NCBI GenBank assembly: GCA_011037195.1
Contig: JAAEAF010000679.1
Location: 124,001-188,000, forward strand
Reading direction: 5' to 3'
From: Triatoma infestans
Taxonomy: Eukaryota > Arthropoda > Insecta > Hemiptera > Reduviidae
Length of the DNA stretch: 64,000 nucleotides
Shown piece after piece: positions 51,271 through 63,489 of this stretch. The notes below the pieces were generated by a model. The model had not been told where the DNA came from and searched no databases. It saw only the letters and a list, made by a program, of their open reading frames with translations. How positions within the stretch are numbered: the first letter of the stretch is position 1; each line of letters begins with the position of its first letter. The position numbers and the translations under genes are program-made.

Positions 51271-51869
51271 ATCCATTCAAAATCGATTCAAAAGCTATAT
51301 AGAAATTTTTCCACCGTCAGTTGATCGGTTTTTCTCGGCAACTGATCGGTTCTTCTTAACCTGTACAGACGTCTTTTTGTTATCCTTTTACTTTTGCAAT
51401 TAGTCATAAAAAACTCTTTAAACTTTCTTAACAATTTAACCTCATTAGAACTTGTGAAAGCTATAATAATTATTTAAAAATCCATAGTTTGAAGGTAAAA
51501 CAGAAAAAAGTGATATCAGAAATCGAACTATAGCACCATTACAATGCATTGTTTGAATGAATTAAAGATTGTGGGAATAATGGTTTTGTAAAAGCAAAGA
51601 AAAAGAAGAAGAAGCAGCAAACTATTAAATATTCAAGGACTTCCATGATCTATTGAATTAGTAATTTGTTAGTGAGTTGAAGATTTGAGAAAACGTAAGT
51701 TAATTGTGTTCAATTATACTATGTATTATTCGATTTTCTGAATAAACTACTTTGGTAATAATTAAATAGGATCTCAAATATAGATAATAATATCCAGTTC
51801 GTTATGAATAATCTATTACTTTATTTTTACGATGTAATTAAAGGTATAAAGAAAAAAAAAATCACTCAC

Positions 51870-52170
51870 ACGTCTTCTCTTATTCGTCTAATTAACACAT
51901 TTTCTTTGAAATTGCAACATTTACAATGTTTAGTTGGACTGGCCATAAAAAAGGTGTTAGGGATTATACTTGTGTACCCATGCGGACTAGTGTAAAGCAC
52001 CCTCTGTCAGAACCAACTAAGCTTGTGTACAGTTTAAATTTAAACCTAACTGGCTGTCTCCGAAAACTCCGGTAAAATGCAAAAAGCATGCGTGCTTTTG
52101 ATTAGCTGTTGATTACACTACCTAAAAAAACTCTGGTGTGAAACACTCACACCATCTTTCTCTTACTGTA
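51870..52170 (-). repeat. Rep1-like copy, reversed
   Basis: CTCACACGTCTTCTCTTATT at the left and GGTGTGAAACACTCACACCA at 52136-52155. It shares TTTAGTTGGACTGGCCATAA with 55665-55690. Confidence 0.5.
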
Positions 52171-52588
52171 ATTTTGACTGATTTCATTTCGCAAATTATT
52201 CTTACTAGAGTTTGGTTGCCTTCACTTTACATGAATGGGAGAGTCTAAACTTTAAAAAAAGACTCTCTTTTTTTTTGTTGAGAAAAGCACAAGTTCCCTC
52301 TCCCCCAAAACCCACTTAAATGAATGTCATCATCTCAGCATAATGAATTTCAAACATCTCAAATACGAAAAATTGCAGGAAGTTCAAACTTGGTAGTCCA
52401 TTTGGGTATTCTCATCGCATCTGACGCGAAGACTTCGAACGAAATTCATCAATCGGATGCACACATACCTATGATTTTTGCTTATTAATTTTTTTAATAC
52501 TTATGATTTTTATTTGAAACATTTTTCCCGGGAAATTTGATTTTTTGGGAAGTCTGGGTCAACTAGAGCGTTAAGCTTTCCTCTAAAG

Positions 52589-54149
52589 CAGTGATCTCCA
52601 AACTTTTTTGATCGCGTATTCCTAAGAGGAATATGGTTATAAGTGTACCCCTATATAATGTAATGTATATATATACATGTGAGTGTAGTCAAAAATAAAA
52701 TATTTATTATTTATTTACATAAAAAATATCAATATAATTACCTACATTTATATTAAATTAAAAATGTACATTTTGAATTAGAATTTAAAGTGAGCAATGT
52801 GATTGTATTTGTTTACTAATATCGAAAAAATCTGGTTTGATGCCCTCTGCTAACCACTTCCCTGTCATATAAATAGACCTAAAAAACACCTTGAAAAAGA
52901 AATCTATCCGATTGATATGTCTCAATTTAGTGTTTATTTTACACCAAGTTGTTCTCGTAATAATAGAGCATCATCTTCACTTTTCGAAAAAGAACTATTA
53001 CGACATTCGCTTTCAGATTTACTAATGCAGACTGCTTCTTCTTCTTCTTAATCACTACCCAAATCTATCGTGCCTTTATAAACCCTTGCAGCGAGCGGGA
53101 CCACTTGAAAAACTTAAAAATAGTTTAGCAAGCTCAACCCTCAATAGTAATCACTATCACCGATGATAAAATACCGAAAGGATTACTAATAAACTAAAAA
53201 ACAAACCGAAAAACTAAAGCCAAGAAACTATAAAAAATCACATAAAATAAGTACAATATCTTGGTGAAGCTACCACCACAACTAAATGAAATGAAACTTG
53301 CGTGTACAATATTAATTACTGCAAGTTATAAAGTTCAAAATAATAAATACGACATATTTACATTATATTCAGAAAAATAGTTGCTCGAGTTAACTCGGGC
53401 AAATTCATTTTTGTAAGTTGATATTGCCCGAGAATATTCGGTTAAATCAGAGAAGTGGCTGATGCAATTCGAGGGGTGGTTCTAACTCTAATTGATTCCT
53501 GTATTTGATTTTAATTGTTGTCATTGCAGAAAACGCTACTTCACACAGTATATAGAACCAAATGGTAAGATTGCATTCGTTGCTGTGCTTACTAAATCTG
53601 GATATTTGGTTTTCATTTCCATCCACCAATTTATGAAGAGATTTTTCTTTAGATTCAGATTGTAACGTAGTTCTTTCTCTCATGTCGCAGAATGGCTGAA
53701 CAACCGAAGTCATGGCGTAGGAAAAAAAAAAATCTATTATTACATGCTCAAAAATCTTGTTTTTCGCTTCTTGAATACATATATGGACAAGGAATTGGAA
53801 GGAATGTTGATTTAAATGACTTTGCTGAAAAAAACTTTTCAAATAAATTAGAAAAATGTATTACTGATATATTACTGATTATGTTACTGATATATTACTG
53901 ATTTGTTTTATTTGTCAGAAACATTTGCTACCCTTTCCACTATAAATACATAATTTCTGCTAAATTTCCCGCTACCCGCAATTTGAATTTTTCTTTGTAT
54001 GATCGCAAGTGATCGTAAACCAAGTTCTTCGGGAGGATGACCGTAAGATTAGACGACTGCGTTACAGGACACACATACAGTATTGTGAAGGGAAAATTAG
54101 CGCACCCCCCCCATATTACTTTGCGGACCCCACGTTGGAGACCACTGCG
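52589..54149 (-). mobile_element. hAT transposon relic
   Basis: The target duplication CTCTAAAG lies at 52581-52588 and 54150-54157. Terminal inverted repeats begin CAGTGATCTCC on the left and CAGTGGTCTCC on the right (minus strand, after two extra bases). Minus-strand remains at 53447-53842 include CEVAFSAMTTIKIKYRNQLE, the hAT C-terminal dimerisation region as in GTF2IRD2/ZBED-type transposases. It is inserted into a Rep1 copy, whose sequence resumes across the duplication. Confidence 0.85.
53447..53842 (-). pseudogene. hAT transposase C-terminal remnant
   Basis: Readable from [20 protein letters not shown] through CDMRERTTLQSESKEKSLHK to the CEVAFSAMTTIKIKYRN dimerisation motif. The N-terminal DNA-binding and catalytic parts are not recognisable. 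Non-functional remnant. Confidence 0.75.
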
Positions 54150-54607
54150 CTCTAAAGTACCACTTCAGTATAATGTATAATTCCTCCTACATTTATTTAT
54201 TAATGAATTTACCTTTATTAGTGATCACACTGACTTTACCCTAACGGGCGAATCGAAAGCTCAATTCTCGCACCAAAGGCGCTTGCCACTAGACAAAGGC
54301 GTGAGGACTAGATAAATATAGGAATTATTAAATTTATCATTCAGATTTTCTTAATAAATAGTTCCAGATAATAAATTACAGATAATGAAGGTTTGGCTTT
54401 TATATTATTAAAAAATAATTGTACCAGTACACTATTTATGCTATGTATATTTAAACAAGAACGTGATTCTTTTATTCTACTTTTTTTCTGTCTTTTGTAT
54501 TAACGATATATTTCAGTAAATAGGTTTAGTTGTATTGCTGATATTGTTCTGGTTCATAGTTTAATAATAATAAAAAAAAACTAAAAGCCAGATAGAAGAA
54601 CTTTAAA

Positions 54608-55339
54608 ATGAACAGTATAACATTAGATATGATTAATTTAATGAAATTTGGCGGGTTTTGGTTAAATTATAACGGTCATAAATTTAAGAAATTAATACTT
54701 TTTTCTCAGTATTGTAGATTATTTGGTATTGCCTTTATTTGGTTATTAGCAGTAATTCCAATCTTCACAAAAGGTATGAATTATATAAAGTCTGGGAGTG
54801 CAGTTTTCATTCCATTGGGTTTGTTAGTCGTTAATTCAGCTGTAATAACAACGGCTAAATTTAAAACTATTGTAAAAACTATATACTATTCAGATGAAAT
54901 GATAAATTCTCATAAACAACCATGGGAATTAAATATTATAAATATGGAAACTGAAAAAGCTAAAAAATGGGTGAATTTTTTGAAAAAATTCCTATATTTA
55001 TTCGCTATATTCTATATTTTAGCACCGGTAATAATAGATGTATTAAGAGCACAATTAGGTTATCGCAATCCATATAAAGTTGTATTACCATTGGATGGTT
55101 ATTTGGATTATGTTATCATTAGAGATTTTAAATATTTCATATTAACTTTTCTTTCGTTTATTTGGTTTGCTTTGATCGTTACGAATAATGTAGCTTTTCA
55201 AGGATTGGTATTTTATTTTGGATCTTTGGCGATTAGTGAAATGAAAATTATTAAAATGAAATGTGATTCATTAAGTGATGCCAAATACGAATGGAATCTA
55301 AAAGAGATTATCACCAATCATCAAACGTTATTGAGGTTT
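54608..55339 (+). CDS. Odorant receptor exon 1
   Basis: 244 codons from MNSITLDMINLMKFGGFWLN to NHQTLLRF. The ATG is preceded by TTTAAA. Frame alone would run to a stop at 55348, but the donor TTT|GTATGT is needed to join exon 2. It carries four hydrophobic spans and the intracellular loop ending in NHQTLLRF. Confidence 0.9.
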
Positions 55340-58300
55340 GTATGTTAGTAAGAGAGAATAATTATTTATCTTTCTATTAATTATTATTGTCATCTTTTTG
55401 TTGTATTTTCGGAGTGCAGTATCGTTACTTTCTTAATCTTATCTCCACAATAAAATTCTTTTAGATGTTATTTACTGATTAATTTTTATTTTTAAATAAA
55501 ACTGATAGTATATCTTATTTAAACCTAGTAGATATCAATAAAACTAAATATTATTGAAGTTTTTCGAAAAATAATTAAAATATGCTCATACATTCTCCTA
55601 ATGCTGTGTCAACACTCACACGACTTTCTGTTAATACAATTTAATCAAGAAATTGGTAACGTTACAATGTTTAGTTGGGCTGGCCATAAAAATGGCGGTG
55701 GTGATTTTAATTGTAAATCTGAGTGGCTTATGAGGAACACTCTATGTCAAAACCAAGAAACCTTGTGAAAATTTAAATTTTAAACAAATTGACAGACCCC
55801 ACCCCAGATATCTCTCTAAAATCATTTTTTTTTTTTCAAAAAATGTTTCAAATAAAAGTGATACGTTTCTAACTATGCAGCAAGCATTCCAAGTTTAAAG
55901 AATATCTTTGTAACCGTTTGCGTTCCAAAAAAACAAAACTCTACGCCATAAAATCACATGAATAACAGATTTGCTTCGAATTTGGAATTTTAGTATTGCC
56001 TCTAATGTATATTAATAATATATAGGTGACAGAACCACACATTGTACTGAAGAGAAAAGCTTAACGCTACTGCCCCCCCCTCAGAACGCCCCAAAAAATC
56101 AATTTGTCCCAGAAAAATGTTTCAAATAATAGTAATGGGTATTTATGAATGTAGATATAGTATGTAGATTGAAGAATGAAAATTTGACATGTGTTCAAAG
56201 TTTAAAGAAAATCGTTGGAGCCGTTTTCTACGAAAGCGTGAAAAACTGAAGAAGAAAAAAAACATTCCGTAATGTGGCACTTCCGGTTGATGGATTTAGC
56301 CCGAAACATTCGTGTCAGATGCGATAATAGTAAATGGAATATCAAGCTTGAGCTCAGTGCGATTTCTTGATTTTTGAGATATTTTGATTGAATTTCTAGT
56401 AGTTAAAAAATCTATCACTTAATATTTGAAACATATTTTCGGAAAAAAATGATTTTAGGGGCGTCTGGAGAACCTGTCAATTAGATAAAAGTTTCTTTTC
56501 GTTTTTAATTCAAGGCGCGTCAACTTCTTGATCATTGGCGCCCAGAGCCTTCTCAGTGCACTGCCGGCCCCCGGACGTGTTCTCTCGTTACAGAGAACTC
56601 TGTCCATCACGGGACAGTGAGCTGTAGAGGCTCCTAGGAAGAGAAAATCAAACCCGGGACCTCCGCTTGGGAGTCCAGCGCGCTAACCAGTGAGCTAATT
56701 CACATTACATGATAATCCTTATTACCTTTTTTTCAAGGCCAGCCCATCTAAACGTTTGTAAACGTTATAATTTTAATGCACCGTGCATTTTAATGCAGTC
56801 GTGTGAGTGATTCACACCAGAGTTTTTTATCTCCAAAACGACTCGCAATTTTTTTTTTAAACTTTGTATATTAACTCACAGCTAGGCCTATCACTGTTAT
56901 TTTAAATATTTTTCTGGGAAAGTTTATTTTGACATTTTGTTCGGTAACGGTGGAAAACTCAGGCTTCCATGAGAAACTGTTGGAAACGATTGTAATACTT
57001 TCTCATTCGAGTTATAAATAATTCTTTTATAGCATTATGAGAAAGTTCTCTATCTTTTTCTATTCACTTAAACTGTTTGGAATGGACTGTTTGGTTTGGT
57101 TTGGAATGTAATAGACAAAAGTTTCCAAGGGTTTTAATACTTATAAAAATATATTAATCTTAATAAAATATTTAATAATAAAAATATATTAAGCTTATGA
57201 TCTCCAGGTTAATATGCTACCAGAAGGAGTGCGTTGGACTGCCTCTATCGCAACAGAATGCTGTTGCTGCTCTTTCCAATTGCTTGGTTATGTACTTAAT
57301 AAATAGTGTTAGTATTTAATATTCATATTACAAAAATTTTGGCCTATTAATATTTTATAGCAAGTGACTAGCCTTTTCATTGGTGAGGAATTTATAGGAA
57401 AACTCATAGAAACTGCGGGCACAAAAAAACAAGCGCAGAGGGGTCTATTACAGAGACGTCACACACATTTGTTCGTTGTATTCTTTACAAACGATTGCAT
57501 TCTGGGTACGAAAACTGACAGCTTTGGAGGCCACAATTCATCTTTTAAATCTACGAGTTTTGGCTTTATAGCTAAATTCTTCTAGTATCAATATCAAAGG
57601 TTTGACTTATGAAACAACTAGAAGCCTAGTTAGTCCAAGTCAGGAGGCGTGACGGCCTTAAGAAAAAAGCGTCTCCCCAAAATGGTATCACGGAATTGTT
57701 TGCTTAACATACACAGATCCACGAGCCGGATCTTCGTTTTTTGTTGGTCATTACCTACACAATGAAAATAAGCCAGCTTCAGTAAATGATATCAAAACAT
57801 TCTTTGTCCGACTTCATCTAAAAACATTATTGACAACATAGATTACATAAATAATGATATAAGTTTTTTCATCATTTAGGCTGAAAATTAAAAGAAGAAA
57901 TGAAGGAGGAATACTGCATATGCAGTTGCCGTCCTCGTAAATCTTCTTCGGATCACAGTGCTTAAATAAATTTTCTCATTTTTTTTTTTCCAGACTTACG
58001 ATAATGATAGAATACTGTTTTTATTTTGTTCACTTTTTTTAATATTTGCAACAGTACTTTTGGGTACGATTTGTAATGAAGGAGAAAGCATACAATCTCA
58101 GGTAAGCTTTTTTTTACTTTCTCTTACTCCGTAAGAAGAAAGTATTACGATAGTGTCAAATTTTCGAAATTGAGTTTTTACCGGATATCCATGTTTTGAG
58201 GTGTGTGTATGTAACAAAATCCATTTCCAGTAGGAATATATTTTTTTCCCCCACAAAATTGAGGTGCTAAGGCATTGAAATAAATCTATAGGAACTATGA

Positions 58301-60455
58301 GAATTACCTAGAGAGAAAGATTCTAACGTTGGAGTAGTGCAAGTGTTTATTGCTGAAATGAAGAGTGTAAAATCACAGGATTATACAGGTATAAATAGAG
58401 ATTTTTAATCATACGTATTATAGAAGAGACAAATATTGAGTAGCCAATGGATATAGTTACATATAGATTTTGTTATTATTTAGAAATAAACTGAAAAAAA
58501 AATTAGTAAGTTTGCACTTCTGATTGATGGATTTTAACCGAAACCATCGTTTTGAGATATTTTGCTATCACATACCTGAAAATAGCGCGAGACCATGCGC
58601 TAAAAATACTTTTTTCGTACCCCACTGGACCTCAAACTGAGTATTTCCGGTGAAAACACAATTTTGATAATTTGATACCATCACTATACTTACTTTTACA
58701 GAATGAATTGCCAAAATGTGTCAGATTTCTAAAGTTATTTTTACCCATCTTTCTGAATTGTAATTTTTTATTTTCCAGAGTGAAGAAATGTTTTTATCAA
58801 TTTACAATACTCCTTGGTATAACCAACCACCAAAAGTTAGAAAAGATTTAAATTTAATGTTATTACAATCCAAAAAATCGTTAGTGTATGATTTCAAGGG
58901 ACAAGCGCCATGTAATCGGGTTGCTTTTATGCTGGTAATCTATTGATTTTTTTTAATTATTTAGAATTTTTGTTAAGTTGAAAGATTTATATGGCAGTGA
59001 GCTTAAGTTTGCCTGTGTGGGTATAGCTAAAACCCAAATATTGTTAAGCTAGGACTCCAGCAGGGACGCAAGGATCCCTACTCTCCCCCCCATGGAGATC
59101 CTGGAGGTTTAAATCATTTATCTCCTCTCTGACCAACCGCAGACTTTGTGTTATGTGCCGGTTGCTATTGCTTTGCAAAGTTTTAATCCTGTTGATTGTT
59201 TCCAGCTACTCTATTCATTTTCTAAGTTTTCTATTAAGCTTGTATTCGAGGACTCGTTTTTATTCTATTTCATTTTATTACATTGCAATTTCTTTTTATT
59301 TCTTTGCCTTGTTTCCTTTTTTTATTTGATATTAATTTACTTTTTATATCGTGTACAGTAATAATAATATGGCACAAAGCCCAAAAAGAATCAGACGGAG
59401 ATTTTTAATGGGGAACATGCACTAAGCACGCCGCGATTCCCACCGTCGTTTAGTTCGGTCCTTCGTTACCGACTGTAGTTTCTCACGATCCTGGGTCAAC
59501 ACGTGTTTTGTCATCAAGGGTCTCGCGAATCCTGTATTCTCGCAACAAAAGCGAATGCGCCAGCCATCGCGTGAAAACAATCAATTTGCAATTAAATTTG
59601 GCCGAATTAGGAGCAATGTAAAGCTGGTTCTTGGATCATTGTTCGGAACCAATTTTTGGTGTTCGCCTGCCCTCAGCTAAGGTATGTGTCTTTTCATACA
59701 CACAGTTAGGTAAGGAGAGGCTTTAGATTTAACATAAATCTCAAAATTAAGTATATAAAAAAGAAAAAGAGGCAACACTACCCTGAAGAAGCCTAATGTG
59801 GGCGAGACGTCGTTATAACAAATCAACTGACACCGTCTCAACCCGAAGACATTAGTGTTTTATATGACAGTGGCTGAGGAAGCCTGGAAGATTATTCATT
59901 TTTCTTGAATATTACCTATTTGTTTTAGAAATGTTTTCTAAATCTCAAAATTTGTAAAAATCAAAGTTGGCAGCGCGTATCTAAAGATCACAAATTTTTT
60001 ACTCAAGTAAAATCAAAAATACTTTATTAATATGGTATTTTATGTTGCCGCGGCCATTTTCATGAAAAACACTTGAGTTTCTGGGTTGAGACCGCGTCAG
60101 TGGTTTGCTAGAAATCTTCGTTTCGCCCATATTTCAATGAGCTCTGAGTGTAACGACCCTGAAAATATCATTGCAGCAAGGGCGAAACGTCGCTTTCTAG
60201 CAAACTACTGGCGCGGTCTCAGCCGGAAACCAAGTGCTTTTCACTTCAGTAATGTTAGTGGCATCATTGTCACTAAAGAAATTTTTGCTTACTTCTAAGT
60301 ATTTGGATGTCAGTAATCTAGACTGCTTCATACCACTACTAATTGCAATAAACATCTAACTTAATAATCTATAATTATTACTTTCAAGTGATTTTTAATT
60401 TCAGATAATAAACAGATCTTATTCCTATTTTATGCTCCTCAAATCTTTGGAATAA
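54608..60455 (+). CDS. Insect odorant receptor (7tm_6), complete
   Basis: Ligand-binding subunit of a heteromeric odorant-gated cation channel with Orco in olfactory neuron dendrites. Four phase-0 exons (54608-55339, 57994-58101, 58779-58934, 60405-60455) total 348 residues plus stop, slightly short for the family (usually 370-420). Hydrophobic segments lie at about 36-54, 64-83, 126-146 and 176-206 in exon 1 and about 251-270 in exon 2; the last pass spans exons 3-4. The C-terminal signature NRSYSYFMLLKSLE matches the conserved S-Y-x-x-x-x-L-L/R ending, and NTPWYNQPPKVRKDLNLMLL matches the conserved W-Y region before it. The few short C-terminal exons are typical of insect ORs. The ligand is unknown. 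Introns carry SINE, Rep1 and ribozyme-like repeats. Confidence 0.92.
55600..56440 (-). repeat. Rep1 copy, reversed
   Basis: ACTCACACGACTTTCTGTTA at the left; body with AAGAAAATCGTTGGAGCCGT and AATGTGGCACTTCCGGTTGA. OR intron 1. Confidence 0.6.
56500..56706 (-). mobile_element. tRNA-derived SINE, copy 8
   Basis: Tail GGCGCGTCAACTTC, shared body, partial head GCGCTAACCAGTGAGCTAAT. In odorant receptor intron 1. Confidence 0.85.
56780..57015 (+). repeat. Rep1 fragments
   Basis: Tail TGCAGTCGTGTGAGTGATTC at 56793, then body pieces to ACTTTCTCATTCGAG near 57000. Confidence 0.45.
57200..57990 (+). other. OR intron 1, moderate-GC segment
   Basis: Less AT-rich than its flanks; the open frame at 57364-57585 shows no known domain. 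It may be an unrecognised mobile-element remnant. Confidence 0.35.
57994..58101 (+). CDS. Odorant receptor exon 2
   Basis: 36 codons, TYDNDRILFLFCSLFLIFAT, then VLLGTICNEGESIQSQ: a transmembrane helix and extracellular loop. The acceptor is a T tract plus CCAG; donor CAG|GTAAGC. A Rep1 start lies only about 15 bases after the donor. Confidence 0.9.
58110..58735. repeat. Rep1 start (+) and reversed fragment (-)
   Basis: Plus start ACTTTCTCTTACTCCGTAAG at 58116 plus AAGAAAGTATTACGATAGTG; reversed pieces at 58480-58700 (GAGTATTTCCGGTGAAAACA). OR intron 2. Confidence 0.55.
58779..58934 (+). CDS. Odorant receptor exon 3
   Basis: 52 codons, SEEMFLSIYNTPWYNQPPKV, then RKDLNLMLLQSKKSLVYDFK to RVAFML. 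It carries the conserved Y-x-x-x-W-Y region preceding the last membrane pass. Phase 0 at both ends. Confidence 0.92.
59370..59700. other. GC-richer segment in OR intron 3
   Basis: Composition differs from the flanks (CACGCCGCGATTCCCACCGT). No coding family recognised; likely an inserted repeat. Confidence 0.35.
59780..60250. repeat. Cluster of three family-B repeats in OR intron 3
   Basis: CTGAAGA at 59783-59789 with GAGA for GAAA; a minus copy near 60110-60150; a plus copy near 60168-60210 with CTGAAAA and GAAACGTCG. All are mutated in the core. Confidence 0.5.
60405..60455 (+). CDS. Odorant receptor exon 4
   Basis: 16 codons plus stop: IINRSYSYFMLLKSLE. This short terminal exon carries the canonical insect OR C-terminal motif. 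The acceptor is TTTAATTTCAG. Confidence 0.92.
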   Translation: MINRSYSYFMLLKSLE

Positions 60456-60699
60456 GATTTTTATAGAATCTTTAGTAAAGAGAATAAAAGATATATATAT
60501 TCTATTAACTAATTGAAGAGAATCTGCTTTGTAAGTCTTTTAAAATAATATACCAAACCATATTTAGCAACCAGTCTTACATGTATCAGAGATGCACTAT
60601 CACTAAAATTGTCGTCTTCATTGAATTTTACTGTAATAAAGTTTATTACCACTTGAATTATTTTTCTTTCGAAAAAGAATGTAAAGTTTTTGAATTTTT

Positions 60700-60830
60700 A
60701 AATACTCATAGTAACAGGAAGTTGCGACCGTGTCAAATATTCGAAATTGGAGTTTCTCCGGAAATACATGTTTTGAGCTCCCCTGAGGATGAAAAAATAA
60801 TTTAAGCGAATTGTCTGTATGTGTATGTTT
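60700..60830 (+). repeat. Rep1 fragment downstream of the OR gene
   Basis: CCGTGTCAAATATTCGAAAT, GGAAATACATGTTTTGAGCT. Short 5'-side fragment. Confidence 0.5.
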
Positions 60831-61141
60831 TCATAAATAAAAAAACAAAAATTAAGATATTATTATTTTTCCTAACAATTATTTCTACAGTTATATACAT
60901 CCAAATTCAATATAATTGACACATTTTGGTAAAAATAGGTATAACACGAAAGAGCTGTTGGTAAAACTAGTGTTAATAAGGAATATTTACATAGATATAT
61001 CCATACCCATCTCATCATCTATACACATTCTGATTTGTTACCTCCACATTCCTGCAGGTTTACAGATTACTGCAAACAAGATCAGTGACAGCACACTGAT
61101 GCTTTTCCTGACATTTCCGTGATCCTGCTTCATTTTGTGGT

Positions 61142-61179
61142 CATCGACCGGATTCAGGGGTTCGCCCTTCATCAGGATG
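61142..61179 (-). ncRNA. Hammerhead motif A6, one core change
   Basis: CATC, CTGATGA, AGGGCGAACCCCT helix II, GAAT in place of GAAA, CCG, GTC, GATG. Partner of the plus-strand motif at 61517. Confidence 0.55.
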
Positions 61180-61516
61180 TTTTGATAAAACAGTATGATA
61201 ACAAAGAGCAAAATCAGTTTATACACGCGATAAATGTATGAGTAAATACATAAATAATAATGTAGTAAATATTTATGTATCTCTTTTATATATGTATATA
61301 AAATAATATATATAGCTATTTTGGGTCACGATTTTATGAAATGCATTAATATTGCAAATTCGGTTGGACTGATTTTCAAGCCATTGCACCATTTGACACA
61401 GAATTTTCTTCAGAACGTTAAGAGGGGTGAAGGGTTGGGCGCCAGGAGGCGGAGCTCCCCTTGTATAAATATATAAAATTTACGAACGAACTGTGCAAGT
61501 CTATGTTTTCACACTA

Positions 61517-61556
61517 CATCCTGATGATGTGGGCAAACGCCCGAAACCTGTCGATG
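61517..61556 (+). ncRNA. Hammerhead motif A7
   Basis: CATC 61517-61520, CTGATGA 61521-61527, helix II TGTGGGCAAACGCCC, GAAA 61543-61546, CCT, GTC 61550-61552, GATG. Core intact; helix II has two extra bases and the stem III palindrome is broken (ACCTGT). Downstream of the odorant receptor. Confidence 0.65.
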
Positions 61557-61679
61557 ACCACAAAATGAAGCAGGCTATCATAGAAAACATCTCTGACACT
61601 TCAACATCTCTGACAACCACAAAAACTACTACAGACAGACATTATCGAGGAACTATCACAGTTTCATAGAACTTTCAAA

Positions 61680-62670
61680 TGACAGTTCCAATAAGTTAAT
61701 TAAAATATTTATTTACAAAATAAATATTTACAGCGGATGTGAGGTAAGTATTCTTATATTGCTTCCCTTGCATGTTTTTTTTTTGCAAAGGAAAAATGTG
61801 AAATCGAAAAGCAGTTGATTCTTACGGGATATTTCAGGATAAGGCCTTAATGTATACTTTAACTCAAATTTTATCGAATTACTTATAATGGGCAGTACTA
61901 TTTAACTAAATTAAATTTTAATTTACATATTTATGAACCTCCATACTATACACGGCTTGTGGATAGTGAGTAGGAGGATGGAGGTGAGGTACAATCGTGA
62001 TGGGGACGCTAATCCCATGATAAGTTGTCCATTCATCATCAACGAAGAATATCAGCATTGGAGTTGATCATGTTGTTAGAATCCTACGAGGAAATATATT
62101 ATATGTGAACAGGAAAATATCCTCTTTATAGATTAATAGTCCCCCACCGAAAGTCAAGTAAGTAAATAGTAAAGAAAATAACTCACTATACTAAATATGA
62201 ACAGAAATAATGGTCACTTTCAACAATTTTATTGACTGCTTTTCAAATCTATATTTTTTTTACAAAATGAAGAAAGAAATGTTTTAGATGATCATAGAAC
62301 TTACAACATACGAAAAAAGAAAAAGGTGACCCTGAAAAATATAAAGAACAAATTTTTGTTAGTTAATAATTCTGTATATTATTCAATTCATCTTTTTCAA
62401 GATTTCAAATTCCTTTTGATACATGTCATTACATTAAATTTTGCGTAACTAATATTGATGGAGTTTACATTACTAGAATTATAGATGAAAATTGAATATA
62501 AAAAGATGCATGCAAAGCCACGCTTTTGACATTGAAATATAACTTAACGCACACTAACCAGTATGCCAGTGTAAAATCATTCAGATTTTATTAATTACAT
62601 CCTTTTTATAAACAACTTTTCCAATCTGAAAATCTACCGTGAAACATGTTTCGATTTTCTATTACTACAG
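61680..62670. other. Intergenic sequence, nothing recognised
   Basis: AT-rich, no gene or recognised repeat. Confidence 0.4.
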
Positions 62671-62679
62671 TTATTATAG

Positions 62680-63485
62680 ATATTCTTTCAAAAGTTTAGT
62701 CATCACCATAGGATCTGACAGTCAGTTATCTGTCAAAATTCGTCAATCGGACGTACCACTTTATTAAATGTTTTTTTCTCTTTTGCACGTTTTGAGATAT
62801 CTGAGTCAGGCATACTGATTAGTATGTGTGTGTGTGTTATATTCAAAGTTCATACTTGAAATTTTGTTTATACTCTACCAGATGACTTGACAATAAGGTT
62901 TTGGATAAAAATCTTTACTTTATTGAACGGATTATTCAGTTTTTTGCAATTTTCTTTCAAACGGTTCCAACAATTTTCTTTAAACTTGTTACGCCAACTA
63001 CTCATATCAAGAGCTACAACTTCTATTTGAAAATTCATTTACGGGGGGGGTTATGGTATAGGGGTGAGTTTATGCTTTCCTCTAAAGTGCTAGTTCCATT
63101 TATTATACGATTCTATTATCCATAAAATATTATTCAGAATTAAATATGTTGCCAATATGCAAAGTTTGAAGAAAATCGGATGACCGGAAGTGCGTTTTTA
63201 TTGCTCAGTTTACTGCAATTTTCTCCTTAAAAGTCCAATCAGTTTTGTTTGAAACTTTTTCCGAGAAAATTTATTGAAGGAAGTTTTGGAGGAGGATTGT
63301 GGTTATTGCATCCCTCTAAGGAAAATCCCTCTAAGTTTTTTTAAGTTTTGATTCGCCTGGTGATATTACATTGAAGAAAGCTTAATATTTAGTAAAAATT
63401 TAAGTTTGGATAAAAATTGTCTGCCATACCTTTGTCTGTAAACTGCAGTAAGAGAAAGATGTGCGAGTGTTTCATACCAGATCCC
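62680..63485 (+). repeat. Rep1 copy, near full-length
   Basis: Body from ACCATAGGATCTGACAG to the end TGCAGTAAGAGAAAGATGTG plus CGAGTGTTTCATACCAGA. Intergenic. Confidence 0.6.
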
Positions 63486-63489
63486 ACCC

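Larger units (their letters stand above)
52330..54195 (+). repeat. Rep1 copy split by the hAT element
   Basis: The body runs to GCTTTCCTCTAAAG at 52588 and resumes at CTCTAAAGTACCACTTCAGT (54150) after the hAT insertion. Confidence 0.65.

Noticed and set aside
53692..53901. 69-residue plus-strand frame
   Set aside because: Opposite strand of the hAT transposase remnant.
57364..57585. Additional OR exon or separate gene
   Set aside because: No OR motif, no suitable splice context, and exon 1 joins exon 2 in frame without it.
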